NCBI RefSeq assembly: GCF_001953305.1
Contig: NZ_MTFE01000010.1
Coordinates: 2,390,486 to 2,452,225, forward strand
Direction of reading: 5' to 3'
DNA: 61,740 nucleotides
Source: Cnuella takakiae
Lineage (GTDB): Bacteria > Bacteroidota > Bacteroidia > Chitinophagales > Chitinophagaceae
Within the stretch, counting starts at the first letter, position 1; each line of letters begins with the position of its first letter. A model generated the notes under the pieces. The model was not told the origin of the DNA. It saw only the letters and a program-made list of their open reading frames with translations, and made no database searches. The translations under genes and the position numbers were made by a program. Of the stretch, positions 40,840 to 49,537 are shown piece by piece.

Positions 40840-41610
40840 TCATTTACCACCTACAACTAAAACGATACAAGGTGTTGCTGGAAATTCACCCATTTTATTC
40901 CTTGGTACTGTAACTTTTTGAACCTTTATTTGAGCTTTCTCGAACGCTTTTAATAATATATTTTCTGCTTCTGGAAAATTATTGTCAGGAAATGAGAAAA
41001 TACCTACTCCTTCAAAGTCAATTATTGAAGTCATTGCTTTACTAAGAAAAGCCGGCCATCTAGCTTTTTCTATAACATTGTAAATTTGTTCAGCAAAGTG
41101 TAGACTTTCAGTGTCCATCATTTTGCTGCTAATGAAAATTGGGAACCTTTTCTCTTTAAGGGATGAATAAAGAAGGCTTTTTTGATCTTCAGACAGTTCT
41201 CTCGGTTTTACTTTATTCTCTAATTCAGTTGCTTTCTCTTGTAGTTGAACTGTCTTTCTTTCTATTTCAAAAATATGGTTCTGAAGTTTTATAAGACCTT
41301 CGTTCTCATTAAGATTAGGGTATTTGGATTTTGCTATATTTTTAAATGGTTTAAGTTGGTTATTTAGTTCACTAATTTGATTTTTTAAAAGCAAAATCTC
41401 AGAAAGGGAAGTATCAGTTTTAACACCAATTTTCTCCAAACTTTTAGAATTTTCAGTGCTAAAGTTTAAAATTTTATCTGACTTATCTGATGAACTTCTA
41501 TCTTGTTTTAGTTTAGCCCAAGCAATGAGAATCCCGCCGATAAATGCAAATGATAATGAGATCAATGTGCACCAAAACACTATTTCCATAGGTTTTTTAC
41601 TTTTTTTCAT
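40840..41610 (-). CDS. membrane-anchored coiled-coil protein, hypothetical
   Basis: A 256-residue protein with an N-terminal transmembrane segment (VFWCTLISLSFAFIGGILIAW), a coiled-coil stretch (residues 50-140) and a C-terminal domain of about 110 residues with alternating strands (FEGVGIFSFPDNNFPEAENIL, CIVLVVGG). AT-rich like the next two genes, so probably cargo. I do not recognise the C-terminal domain. It may belong to a defence or stress system. Confidence 0.6.
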   Translation of the reverse strand: MKKSKKPMEIVFWCTLISLSFAFIGGILIAWAKLKQDRSSSDKSDKILNFSTENSKSLEKIGVKTDTSLSEILLLKNQISELNNQLKPFKNIAKSKYPNLNENEGLIKLQNHIFEIERKTVQLQEKATELENKVKPRELSEDQKSLLYSSLKEKRFPIFISSKMMDTESLHFAEQIYNVIEKARWPAFLSKAMTSIIDFEGVGIFSFPDNNFPEAENILLKAFEKAQIKVQKVTVPRNKMGEFPATPCIVLVVGGK

Positions 41611-41660
41611 TTTCTATTTTACAAAATTTTGTTTATATCGGATTGACGTATAAGTTGGCC

Positions 41661-41783
41661 GCTAACGTCCGATGCTTGGCGCAGGTTGGGAAATAGCATT
41701 CCATCAGTTCTAGCCCATTCATTGATGTACCATAGAATTTTTTGCAGATGAGCACTTGTAAGTCATGCCCCTTTTGCGCCAAG
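41661..41783. repeat. cassette-boundary-like element with inverted repeat
   Basis: Starts with GCTAACGTC (41661-41669) and contains a 9-base inverted repeat, CTTGGCGCA (41675-41683) and TGCGCCAAG (41775-41783), about 90 bases apart. GCTAACGTC recurs at 44636-44644, upstream of the J-domain gene, and TGCTTGGCGC recurs near 10768. The element resembles recombination-site repeats, but attC identity is not established. Confidence 0.45.
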
Positions 41784-41801
41784 TTCAAGTTTTGGGCAGT
41801 C

Positions 41802-43142
41802 TTACAAATTGGCCTCAGCTGTCGATAGCTCACTTACTGTGCCTACTTCCTTAGGCTCCGGCTTTTTACTTTGCTCTTTTTCTACTTCTTGAAACAATTG
41901 CTCAATAAGCTTTTTAGGTGTCTCAATTGCTTTGTAATCCTCTCTAAATACATCCTTATAACAATTAATAAAACCATCTGTTTTTCGAAAACTTGCAAAA
42001 AGTGGCCACACTTTATAACTCAATTTTTTCACATCGCCGTCCGGACCTATTTTTCGCATAAGCCTCTCTACCTCCTCAAAATTGTCGAGCAATGCTTCCT
42101 TTGCAATTTTAAACTTATCACTACACGCACTCCAGTCTTTATTATTAACAATATCATGGGCTTTATCAATTTTTCCACCTAGTTTTAGTGAAAGCGCTTT
42201 ATTAACGATGAAAACATTTCTGCTCTCTTCATTGTAATACTTTTTTAGAGTATTAGTAGCAAAATCAAGCAAGATGTCAGAAAGATCGAAATGCCCTTGT
42301 TTGAGCAACTCGAAGCAAATGTCATTTAAACTTTCGTCAGCTTTTTCAAGATCTTTCGGCAACAACTTCCTCCAAATAACCTGAGTTAGCTTAACTGCTA
42401 TTTCATACAAACATTTGTAAGCTCTTACAAAATAATCTGGAGAAACCTCAAACTTTGTTCCTACTCCAACTTTCTCGTCTAGCTTAATTTTGTTGTGTCG
42501 GCAAACACTGAGGTATTGACTTGAAACAATACCATCACAATGAACAAATAGATTTCTGCGTTCAGTGATTTCAACGAATGTTTCCCATATTGGCAGATCT
42601 TTTCTTAACACGATTCCAAGCTTATTCTCTAGCCAGCCAAAATGATCTATGTGACTTTCACGAAGAACCGCCTCTACCTCTTTCTCAATTAGATATTCTT
42701 TGGCTTCTTCTAAACTGGCAAACTCCAATAAGCGAGAATATGTCAAGTTCTTTTCGCTAGCGTTGAGAATATCTGGCTTGACATTAAATATTTCCTTTAT
42801 CAATCTACCCAAAAAAGAATCGAATTGACTTATTAAAGTTACAAATAGACTTTCGGGAACGATATCCGTTGCATTCGTCGCTTTTTCAATATTTCTTTTA
42901 TGGAAAAAGTAGTTTTGTGAATCTTCCGGTGAAAAAGTATAGCTCTCCTCACCGTCTTCACCTACGCTCGAAACACCCTTATCTTTGACAAAAGTGGCAA
43001 AGTCGTTATTTGCTTTTCGATAATTATATCGAATGAAAATCATTACGAATGGCAATGTCTCATTAAGGCTCTCGATTTTGCCTAGGAAGTCTTTTACAAT
43101 AGTGTCGAAATGATACTGGGTTATTTCTGTCTTTTGTTCCAT
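41802..43142 (-). CDS. HEPN-domain-like protein with RX4H motif
   Basis: A 446-residue protein. The N-terminal 210 residues form an all-helical domain ending in ITERRNLFVHCDGIVSSQYL, which contains R196-NLFV-H201, the RX4H motif of HEPN ribonucleases. ESLFVTLISQFDSFLGRLI earlier in the domain fits RiboL-PSP/MAE_28990-type HEPN proteins as I remember them. The C-terminal 230 residues are a helical-repeat region. HEPN proteins commonly serve in anti-phage defence as RNases. AT-rich cargo gene near the prophage end. Confidence 0.65.
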   Translation of the reverse strand: MEQKTEITQYHFDTIVKDFLGKIESLNETLPFVMIFIRYNYRKANNDFATFVKDKGVSSVGEDGEESYTFSPEDSQNYFFHKRNIEKATNATDIVPESLFVTLISQFDSFLGRLIKEIFNVKPDILNASEKNLTYSRLLEFASLEEAKEYLIEKEVEAVLRESHIDHFGWLENKLGIVLRKDLPIWETFVEITERRNLFVHCDGIVSSQYLSVCRHNKIKLDEKVGVGTKFEVSPDYFVRAYKCLYEIAVKLTQVIWRKLLPKDLEKADESLNDICFELLKQGHFDLSDILLDFATNTLKKYYNEESRNVFIVNKALSLKLGGKIDKAHDIVNNKDWSACSDKFKIAKEALLDNFEEVERLMRKIGPDGDVKKLSYKVWPLFASFRKTDGFINCYKDVFREDYKAIETPKKLIEQLFQEVEKEQSKKPEPKEVGTVSELSTAEANL

Positions 43143-43193
43143 AGTTAGTTAGGTTTTCAATTGCGCATTACGACTTTTATACGTAATTCTCAG

Positions 43194-43491
43194 TTTTGAT
43201 TTGTTACTCAATTTAGGCTCAGTTCCTTAAAAACAAACATTTTCAGTTGCGTTTTTCAATATCTGGTACTCCAAAAACGCAATTACCAAAATCTGGTTAG
43301 ATACCCAAAAAACGCAAGGATTTTGATCTTGACCCGATTTAGATGTTTTTATTACAAGATGGAAAGGACGAGATTTACCAGTTCAAATCAATTTGATTGT
43401 GGAAATGAATTGCAAAAACATTTCAAGTGATTGAATCAGGAAAACTTTACCTCCAAAAATATAAAACGCCTTGAAAATCAAGGCGTTTTAT
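43194..43491. repeat. diverged direct repeat, copy A
   Basis: About 300 bases in the gap between the HEPN-like and J-domain genes that match copy B (44671-44937) at an estimated 70-80%, with indels (one of about 30 bases). Both copies contain AATTGCAAAAAC(A/C)TTTCAAGTGATT and finish with a strong hairpin terminator. No conserved coding frame. Confidence 0.6.
43461..43491. terminator. bidirectional terminator A
   Basis: ATAAAACGCCTTG, loop AAAAT, CAAGGCGTTTTAT: a 13-base perfect stem with T-runs on either strand. It would stop transcription coming from the J-domain gene on the minus strand. Confidence 0.85.
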
Positions 43492-43634
43492 ATTTTACCT
43501 ATTTTCTATCACTTAAAGGATTGCTGTCAAGTATGAACTTGGAGGAAGTTCTTTAAAAAAAGATACATTGATGCTGTATTATTCGACTACCTTATGGTAA
43601 TGTATCCGGCAGCAATGCATTGATAGGAGTAAGG

Positions 43635-44612
43635 CTAAAATTCGTCGTCAAATTGTCCAGGAAAGTAGTGGGGAGAATTCCAAATTCTAAATGTTCTATC
43701 AAGCATATTAGGATTTGATATGTAGATTAGTTTTTTAATTAAAAGATTGTAAATGAAAATATCTTTTAAGGAATCAATAGTTGCCTCAGTAAACACCGGA
43801 AGAACTTTTGTATAATAATATTTGCTAAAAAAGTTGCGTGGAACTAGTTGTTTAACCAAGAAATTATAAACATTTAATTCGGAAAAATTATTGCCAAGTT
43901 TATATTCCTCCAGGTACTCAACAAATCCATTAATAAATAATGGAGTTTTAACTCTATTTGCAGCTCTTTCTATAATTTTTTCTTCGTAACTTTTTTTAGC
44001 ATATATCAATGGGATTGCAATCAGAATAACAAAAATAATTGTGTTTAAGAATTTTTCCTTTAAAGGAGAATACTTTGAAATCAAAACTGCTATCTCGTCA
44101 ATCTTTGAAAGAATTCCAAACAATAATGTCACTAAAAATGTCAACCCTAATGAAAATAGACTCTTTTTTGTCGGCTTATAGTGCTTTACCAATTCCTGTG
44201 TCTTTTCATCGGCTTTTTCATTTCGCAGAAGTCTGATTTCTTTTTTTAGTTCTTTAAGTTCATAATCCTTTGCAGTTATTGTACTTTCCAAACTCTTGAT
44301 TTTTTCTTCGATTTGTACATTTGTTTGCTTAATCGTTACAATTTCATATGAATCTTTATATGGGATTATTTCTCCTGGCTTTTTTGCCAACTTCTCTTCT
44401 TTTATGAACCGTTCCAATTCTGAAAGAAGAGCATTGACTTTCTTGAATTTCTCTTCAGCCTCCTGTTTTTGATCATCATATAAAAATTTATCGGGATGAA
44501 GATTTGTTCTATACTCAAAAAGCTGATTATACAATTCAGTTGAAGAAAACTCTCCTTCAAGCCTCAGTTCATCTTTTACCTTTTGAATAATGCTTTGGAT
44601 TATGTCTGTCAT
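43635..44612 (-). CDS. membrane protein with J-domain-like N-terminus
   Basis: A 325-residue protein. The N-terminal 70 residues look like a DnaJ domain: LYNQLFEYRTNLHPDKFL with His39-Pro40-Asp41, then KFKKVNALLSELERF. A coiled coil follows (95-140), then two transmembrane helices (151-168 and 188-205) and a C-terminal cytoplasmic domain. The HPD motif implies an Hsp70/DnaK partner. It is flanked by copies A and B of a direct repeat. AT-rich; function unknown, with cargo or defence as options. Confidence 0.68.
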   Translation of the reverse strand: MTDIIQSIIQKVKDELRLEGEFSSTELYNQLFEYRTNLHPDKFLYDDQKQEAEEKFKKVNALLSELERFIKEEKLAKKPGEIIPYKDSYEIVTIKQTNVQIEEKIKSLESTITAKDYELKELKKEIRLLRNEKADEKTQELVKHYKPTKKSLFSLGLTFLVTLLFGILSKIDEIAVLISKYSPLKEKFLNTIIFVILIAIPLIYAKKSYEEKIIERAANRVKTPLFINGFVEYLEEYKLGNNFSELNVYNFLVKQLVPRNFFSKYYYTKVLPVFTEATIDSLKDIFIYNLLIKKLIYISNPNMLDRTFRIWNSPHYFPGQFDDEF

Positions 44613-44670
44613 AAGCGGTTTGTCTAAATCTTACTGCTAACGTCTGTTATTTAAAATTTTTTAAAGACTA

Positions 44671-44937
44671 GTTTTTAGTTCAATTTAAGCTCAAGATTAT
44701 GAAAAACAAATATTTGTAAGAGCATATTCATGATATCTGACTCTAAAAAAACGCAATGATTTTGATTTTGACCCTATTTAGATGTTTTTATGAAAAATCA
44801 AAAACATGGGATTTGCCAATTCAAGCCACCTTGATTGTAGAGATAAATTGCAAAAACCTTTCAAGTGATTCGACCTGGAAAGCCTCACCTCCACCAACAA
44901 AAAAGCCTTGCAGCAAAACTGCAAGGCTTTTTTGTTG
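44671..44937. repeat. diverged direct repeat, copy B
   Basis: Partner of copy A; starts with GTTTTTAGTTCAATTTAAGC and ends in the terminator at 44895-44937. It is the last element before host-like sequence and so may be near the right prophage end, though a serine recombinase needs much shorter sites. Upstream at 44636-44644 is the GCTAACGTC motif. Confidence 0.6.
44895..44937. terminator. 19-bp-stem bidirectional terminator B
   Basis: CAACAAAAAAGCCTTGCAG, loop CAAAA, and its perfect complement, with T-rich tracts on both strands. This is one of the longest stems in the window. Confidence 0.88.
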
Positions 44938-45131
44938 TTGGTATGCCCACATCTTATTTGCGCATACATTATTTTCCACGCTTGTGTTATTGTCTGAAGT
45001 CCCCATTTCGAAGCAAAGTTTTTCAGATGTGTCGCCAGTAAAATGCAAACCAAGGCGGCGCTTTCTTTTTGAGTAAGTGTTATTCCTTTTTCCTGTTAAG
45101 GGATAATTGATAATTCTCAAATCCAGTTGCC

Positions 45132-45161
45132 TTTTGACCTGCCCGATTGAACAGTAACTTG
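45132..45161 (+). promoter_or_regulatory. weak promoter of the sensor kinase
   Basis: TTTTG (45132-45136), 18 bases, TAACTTG (45155-45161), close to the TTTG / TAnnTTTG pair of Bacteroidota. The ATG at 45186 is 24 bases further. The gap 44938-45185 shows no other gene. Confidence 0.3.
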
Positions 45162-45185
45162 TTTTAATTGGAGAACTTTGGTGAT

Positions 45186-47735
45186 ATGAGAATCCCGCAG
45201 GTTGTCTGTAACAAATCTGTTGGCCTGTTTAATCCAATGCCCAAAGTTCCAGATCCTTTCATGGCCGATGAAATGCTGGACATGATTTCTGATGCCCTTG
45301 TTGTGGTACAGCAGGATGGTATGCCGGTATACTGCAACAGCGCAGCGCGCATGCTGTTACCCGAAGGTGTGTTGTTGGGGGCCGAAAATTTTTATACCCT
45401 TTTCCCTGCGCAGGATCAGGATAAAATGCTGCATGCATTTAAACTCGCCCAACTGGGCAACCCTGTGCCTGTAACACCTTCTTTTTCCTCTGCTCAAACA
45501 TCATCTCAAACAATTTGCTGGACGGTGCGCTGGCAACCGGCAAAAGGGGTGTGGTACTGCATCGGCAGGGGGATTGATGCACCCGCTTCGGGGTCGCGCC
45601 TGCAACGTTCCTTGTGCATTACGGGTGTTGCTGGTTTTGACTACGACCGGCTGGCCGATGTTTTCACTTACATTTCGCCCAATATCAATATCCTTTTCGG
45701 ACTGCCTCCAGCCACAACTTTCGACCTTGCTGCATTCTGGGAGCGGGTACACCCCGATGATGTTGAAAGGATGCGCGGCGAGCTATATGCTACGGAAGGG
45801 CAGCCTGCCCGCACACAGCACCAATACCGCATAGTACACCCGGATGGCAGGTTGGTATATATCCAGCATTACCGCGAACTGCATTATGATGCAGCGGGTA
45901 AGCACAGCCGAAGCGAAAACACATTGCAGGATGTAAGCAGTGGCATGTTAAGCCTTCAGGCTTTGCTGAAAAGTGAGAAAAGATACAGGGCACTGGTAAG
46001 CGGGGGCTCCGACCTGGTGGGCATTGTTGCGCCACAGGGACAGTACATTTATGTGGGTGCCAGCGTAACCCACCTGCTGGGCTATTTTCCCGGCGAACTG
46101 GTGGGCCGCTCTGCTTTTGAATTGATTCACCCCGATGATCTCCCGGCACTGCAGCAACAACTTGAAAAAGTATTGCCGGAGAAAAGCATACGCTTTGCAC
46201 CTTACCGCTTTTGCAATAAGGCCGGCGAATGGCGGTGGATGGATACCCGTGTTACCAATCTGGTAGATGATCCGGATATCAATGGCCTGGTAGTTAACAG
46301 CCGCGACATCACAGAGGAAAAAATACAAACGGACAAACTGCACGAACTTTCCCTGATAGCGGAAAAAACATCGCAGGCAATTCTGACCACCAACCACCAC
46401 CACCGGATCACCTGGGCCAATAAGGCTTTTTGCGATATCAGCGGATATAGTGTTGAGGAAGTGCTGGGGAAAATGCCGCAGGAGCTTTTTTCCAGCGCCA
46501 ATACGGAGGTGGAACAGCACGATAATATTCAATTGCAACTGGAGCTGGGACAAAGTTTGCACCAGGAACTGTTTTGCCATTCGAAAGATGGTAAGCCTTA
46601 CTGGATGAACCTGCACATACAGCCCATGTACAACGAGGCCAGGCAGCAGTTGCAGTATATTGCCATTGGCAAGGATATCACCCAACGGAAAGAAGCCGAA
46701 GCCGAACTGGCCCGCAGCGAGCAAAAGTTCAAAGCCCTGGTGCAGGAAGGTACCGACCTTATTGTGATCATCGACGAAGTGGGCAACTTTACTTACTGCA
46801 GCGATAATGTGCGCAAAGCCATGGGCTACGAAGCACACGAACTTCTGCACAAACCTTTATTGCAGTTTATTCATCCGCAGGATGTTGAATCAACCCTCGC
46901 AGGCATTCACCGGGTAAAAACCGGCCAGCAGTTACAAGGCGTGCGGCACCGTTTCCGTCGTAAAGACGGCCAGTACGTGTGGCTGGAGTCGAAGGGTGCC
47001 AACCATTACGATAATCCGCTGATCGGAGGTATGATTGTAAATGCCCGCGACATCGACCGGCAGGTTGAATTGCAGCAAAAGCTGGATGCTGCAGAAAGAA
47101 GCAAGCAAAAAGCAATTACATCGGCTGTTATCAAAGCACAGGAGTCCGAACGGTCGAAAATGGGCCTGGAACTGCACGACAACGTAAACCAGGTGCTGAC
47201 CACCGTAAAGCTGTATAATGAAATGTTCCTTAGCGGGTATTGTGAAGATCGCTCCTTGCTGGAAAGATCGTCCCGCTACCTGCAGGAGTGTATCAACGAA
47301 ATCAGGAGTATTTCCAAGCGGCTATCTGCACCAACACTGGGAAAAATTACCCTGCACGATTCGGTGCACGACCTGGTGGAAAGTATCAACCTGACCAACA
47401 AACTCCAGATCAGTTTTCACCCCGTTGGCATATTCGGCCTCCAAATAGCAGAGGACATGCACCTGGGTATTTACCGTATCATTCAGGAGGGCCTGAACAA
47501 CGTGATCAAATATGCACAGGCAGGTACAGCCGAAATCAGGCTGGAGTTCACGGACGGCTTGTTGCAACTGGTGATAACAGATGATGGTAAAGGTTTCGAC
47601 ACCTCCACCAGGAGCACCGGCATTGGCATCACCAACATGAAAACACGTGCCGAGAGCCTTAATGGTATTTTCCAGCTTCGCTCTGCGCCGGGTGCAGGTT
47701 GTACCATCGAGGTAAGCTTTTGTTTGCCGGTGTGA
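45186..47735 (+). CDS. multi-PAS sensor histidine kinase (HisKA_3/NarL-type)
   Basis: An 849-residue cytoplasmic kinase without signal peptide or transmembrane helices. Five PAS-like domains are visible, for example at DALVVVQQDGMPVYCNSAA, GFDYDRLADVFTYISPNI, GSDLVGIVAPQGQYIYVG, QAILTTNHHHRITWANKAF and GTDLIVIIDEVGNFTYCSD. A HisKA_3 domain follows, phosphoacceptor His in SKMGLELHDNVNQVL, then an HATPase domain with GLNNVIKYA (N box), DDGKGFD (G1) and GIGITNMKTRAESLNG. No cognate regulator is adjacent. The ATG at 45186 is preferred to an in-frame TTG at 45168. Confidence 0.9.
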   Translation: MRIPQVVCNKSVGLFNPMPKVPDPFMADEMLDMISDALVVVQQDGMPVYCNSAARMLLPEGVLLGAENFYTLFPAQDQDKMLHAFKLAQLGNPVPVTPSFSSAQTSSQTICWTVRWQPAKGVWYCIGRGIDAPASGSRLQRSLCITGVAGFDYDRLADVFTYISPNINILFGLPPATTFDLAAFWERVHPDDVERMRGELYATEGQPARTQHQYRIVHPDGRLVYIQHYRELHYDAAGKHSRSENTLQDVSSGMLSLQALLKSEKRYRALVSGGSDLVGIVAPQGQYIYVGASVTHLLGYFPGELVGRSAFELIHPDDLPALQQQLEKVLPEKSIRFAPYRFCNKAGEWRWMDTRVTNLVDDPDINGLVVNSRDITEEKIQTDKLHELSLIAEKTSQAILTTNHHHRITWANKAFCDISGYSVEEVLGKMPQELFSSANTEVEQHDNIQLQLELGQSLHQELFCHSKDGKPYWMNLHIQPMYNEARQQLQYIAIGKDITQRKEAEAELARSEQKFKALVQEGTDLIVIIDEVGNFTYCSDNVRKAMGYEAHELLHKPLLQFIHPQDVESTLAGIHRVKTGQQLQGVRHRFRRKDGQYVWLESKGANHYDNPLIGGMIVNARDIDRQVELQQKLDAAERSKQKAITSAVIKAQESERSKMGLELHDNVNQVLTTVKLYNEMFLSGYCEDRSLLERSSRYLQECINEIRSISKRLSAPTLGKITLHDSVHDLVESINLTNKLQISFHPVGIFGLQIAEDMHLGIYRIIQEGLNNVIKYAQAGTAEIRLEFTDGLLQLVITDDGKGFDTSTRSTGIGITNMKTRAESLNGIFQLRSAPGAGCTIEVSFCLPV

Positions 47736-47853
47736 ATTTCCATTATTTTCTACCGGGAAGAATATAGCAAAACAGGTCATCTCATCACATTAAGCCTGTA
47801 AAATGCTTTCATGTGAGGAAATGGTTACGGCCGGATTGTAAAAACGAGTGTTC

Positions 47854-47896
47854 TACTGCCAAGAAAGATTCTTTGTAAGAATTTTTATTGGCAGTA
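47854..47896. repeat. two-level palindrome in intergenic region
   Basis: Outer 9-base arms TACTGCCAA (47854-47862) and TTGGCAGTA (47888-47896), inner arms ATTCTT (47868-47873) and AAGAAT (47877-47882). It lies between convergent genes. Without a clear T-run it could be a weak terminator or an RNA structure. Confidence 0.5.
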
Positions 47897-47930
47897 CTGC
47901 ATAGGAGACTTGAAAGCTAACCCTGCTTAA

Positions 47931-48764
47931 CTAGAATAAAGCCAACTGTTGTTGGGCAGGAGCTTCGGGCTCGGTACCCCTGATAAGGGTTGTTCTGCTC
48001 GCGGTAATGGTATAAACCGGTGACGCTTCAAAGCGGGAGGCCACTTCAACATGGGTGCTGCCGGCGTGTGGTGCAAATAAGCCGGCTACCAGGTGCGGGC
48101 AGTTATTGTTTTTGGAAAGGTGGGCCAGCAACAAATGGCTCAAATGAGGAGCGCGGTGGTTACAAAAAACCTGGAGGGCTTCGCGGTTGGACAGGTGTCC
48201 GTTACCACCCCTGATGCGGTGCTTGAGGTAATAGGGGTAACTGCCCTTATCCAGCATTTCCTCATCATAATTGCTTTCCAGGAAAGCGGCATGGCACTGG
48301 CTGAAATGCTGAACCAGTTGCTGACAAGGCTTACCCAGGTCGGTAAACACGCCAACCGTAACCCCGTTTCCTTTTACGGTAAAACTATAAGGGTCGGCAG
48401 CATCATGAAACTTGGGGAATGGTGTGACCGTTAGCCCGCCAATGGCAACAGGCTGGTGGGCTGTAAAATCAAATACCAGTTCCTTATCTACCCAAAAGCT
48501 GCCCCTGCGCCGCATGGGCTTGGTGCTGTACACCGGCAACCGCCATTTTTGCGCCAGCACGGCAATACCCCTGATATGATCGGTATGCTCGTGCGAAACA
48601 AAGATGGCTTTTACCCGTTCCATCTGCAGGCCCCTGGCCTTCATTCTTTGCTCTACCTCGCGGCAGCTGATGCCCACATCTACCAGGATGGCTTCCTGAT
48701 CGTTGCCTACATAATAACAATTGCCGTTGGAACCAGAGTTGATGGAGCAGATGGATAATGCCAT
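47931..48764 (-). CDS. YycJ/WalJ-like metallo-beta-lactamase-fold hydrolase
   Basis: A 277-residue cytoplasmic MBL-fold protein. The metal site is seen in VSHEHTDHIRG (His58, His60, Asp62, His63), with KFHDAADPYSF and HLSKNNNCPH providing the later ligands. It starts MALSICSINSGSNGNCYYVG, a hallmark of the YycJ/VicX group, often involved in DNA or RNA-linked exonuclease activity. Standalone minus-strand gene, convergent to the PAS kinase. Confidence 0.85.
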   Translation of the reverse strand: MALSICSINSGSNGNCYYVGNDQEAILVDVGISCREVEQRMKARGLQMERVKAIFVSHEHTDHIRGIAVLAQKWRLPVYSTKPMRRRGSFWVDKELVFDFTAHQPVAIGGLTVTPFPKFHDAADPYSFTVKGNGVTVGVFTDLGKPCQQLVQHFSQCHAAFLESNYDEEMLDKGSYPYYLKHRIRGGNGHLSNREALQVFCNHRAPHLSHLLLAHLSKNNNCPHLVAGLFAPHAGSTHVEVASRFEASPVYTITASRTTLIRGTEPEAPAQQQLALF

Positions 48765-48859
48765 GAGGCCACAAAATTAACCCTCCGCATCGAGAGCTTT
48801 TCAGAAAACAACGATAAGATTGGGAAAGGTGTAGATGGAAGGTGGATGAGGGACTAATG

Positions 48860-48934
48860 GGACCACGGACGACATACCTCGGACCGAACCACAGAAACGC
48901 GGCCACTGGCTGTCGTCACTGGTCCGTGGTCCTG
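48860..48934. repeat. REP-like palindrome (GGACCACGGAC / GTCCGTGGTCC)
   Basis: Perfect 11-base outer arms (48860-48870 and 48924-48934) and shifted inner arms GACGACA (48868-48874) and TGTCGTC (48913-48919). The 75-base element lies in a 250-base intergenic region. Such GC-rich palindromes are often repeated in genomes. Confidence 0.6.
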
Positions 48935-48999
48935 CATCCTTTCTCCTAATTTTTTCCAACCGGCTGCTCAAATCCAAACTCAGGCCTTAAATTTGCTCT

Positions 49000-49016
49000 T
49001 TGCAACGTTGTTGCAA
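49000..49016. promoter_or_regulatory. Fur/Zur-type operator
   Basis: TTGCAAC, GTT, GTTGCAA: a 7-3-7 palindrome 12 bases upstream of the MerC gene. It resembles metal-responsive Fur-family boxes (Zur especially) in Bacteroidota. The downstream operon encodes metal-related proteins, which supports the call. Not experimentally shown. Confidence 0.65.
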
Positions 49017-49028
49017 TTATCTATTTTT

Positions 49029-49460
49029 ATGAACATGAGCGCAGGCAATGAATACCGTGGACGCATGGATCTGGTGAGTATGGCAATATCTGTTATTTGC
49101 CTGGTGCATTGTGTTGCCCTGCCGCTTTTAATGGCCATCCTGCCGGTTGTAGGTATTGCTAGTGGCGAATGGCCCCTTCTGGAGTGGAGCACCGTGTTGC
49201 TCACCGCCGGTATCGGGGGCTATGCCATTTGGAAAGGATACACCCAGGTGCACCAGCAGAAGAGCATTGTTGCCGCCTTTGTTGCCGGATTTTTCCTGGT
49301 GGCTCTGGCCAACCTGCTGGCAATTGATGCAGTGGAAATGGTGCTGAAAGGAGTAGGGGCCGTGCTGCTGATTTGGGCCCACCTCCGCAACCGGGCCGAA
49401 AGCCGCCGCTGTTGCCCCATACCTGTTGTTCAAAAAACCGGCAGCCCGGAAATGGTTTAA
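49029..49460 (+). CDS. MerC-domain membrane protein
   Basis: A 143-residue inner-membrane protein starting MNMSAGNEYRGRMDLVSMAI. Four hydrophobic helices are visible; the first contains SVICLVHCVALPLLMAI with the Cys-x-x-His-Cys pattern of MerC family metal transporters. In Bacteroidota such genes often accompany Zur-regulated receptors, so zinc or another metal rather than mercury is the likely substrate. First gene of an operon behind the palindrome. I took the ATG at 49029. Confidence 0.72.
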   Translation: MNMSAGNEYRGRMDLVSMAISVICLVHCVALPLLMAILPVVGIASGEWPLLEWSTVLLTAGIGGYAIWKGYTQVHQQKSIVAAFVAGFFLVALANLLAIDAVEMVLKGVGAVLLIWAHLRNRAESRRCCPIPVVQKTGSPEMV

Positions 49461-49537
49461 GGAACCATTAGTTTAGCAAAAACAAAAACCTGAAGCAAGA
49501 CAAAACGATACGATCTTTCTGGGCGGCACTGCTGCTG

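Noticed and set aside
41633-41833. 66-codon minus-strand ORF within the 41661-41783 element
   Set aside because: It reads through the inverted-repeat element and has no stable domain; better explained as repeat DNA.
43194-44937. Copies A and B as attL/attR of the prophage
   Set aside because: They enclose only the J-domain gene, are too long and diverged for a serine recombinase crossover site, and the recombinase is at the other end of the element.
44756-45120. Short ORFs on both strands over repeat copy B
   Set aside because: The matching positions in copy A contain indels that break the frames, so no coding selection is seen.
45948-46850. 300-codon minus-strand ORF inside the PAS kinase
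   Set aside because: Antisense shadow of a well-supported multi-PAS gene; no start context or domain.
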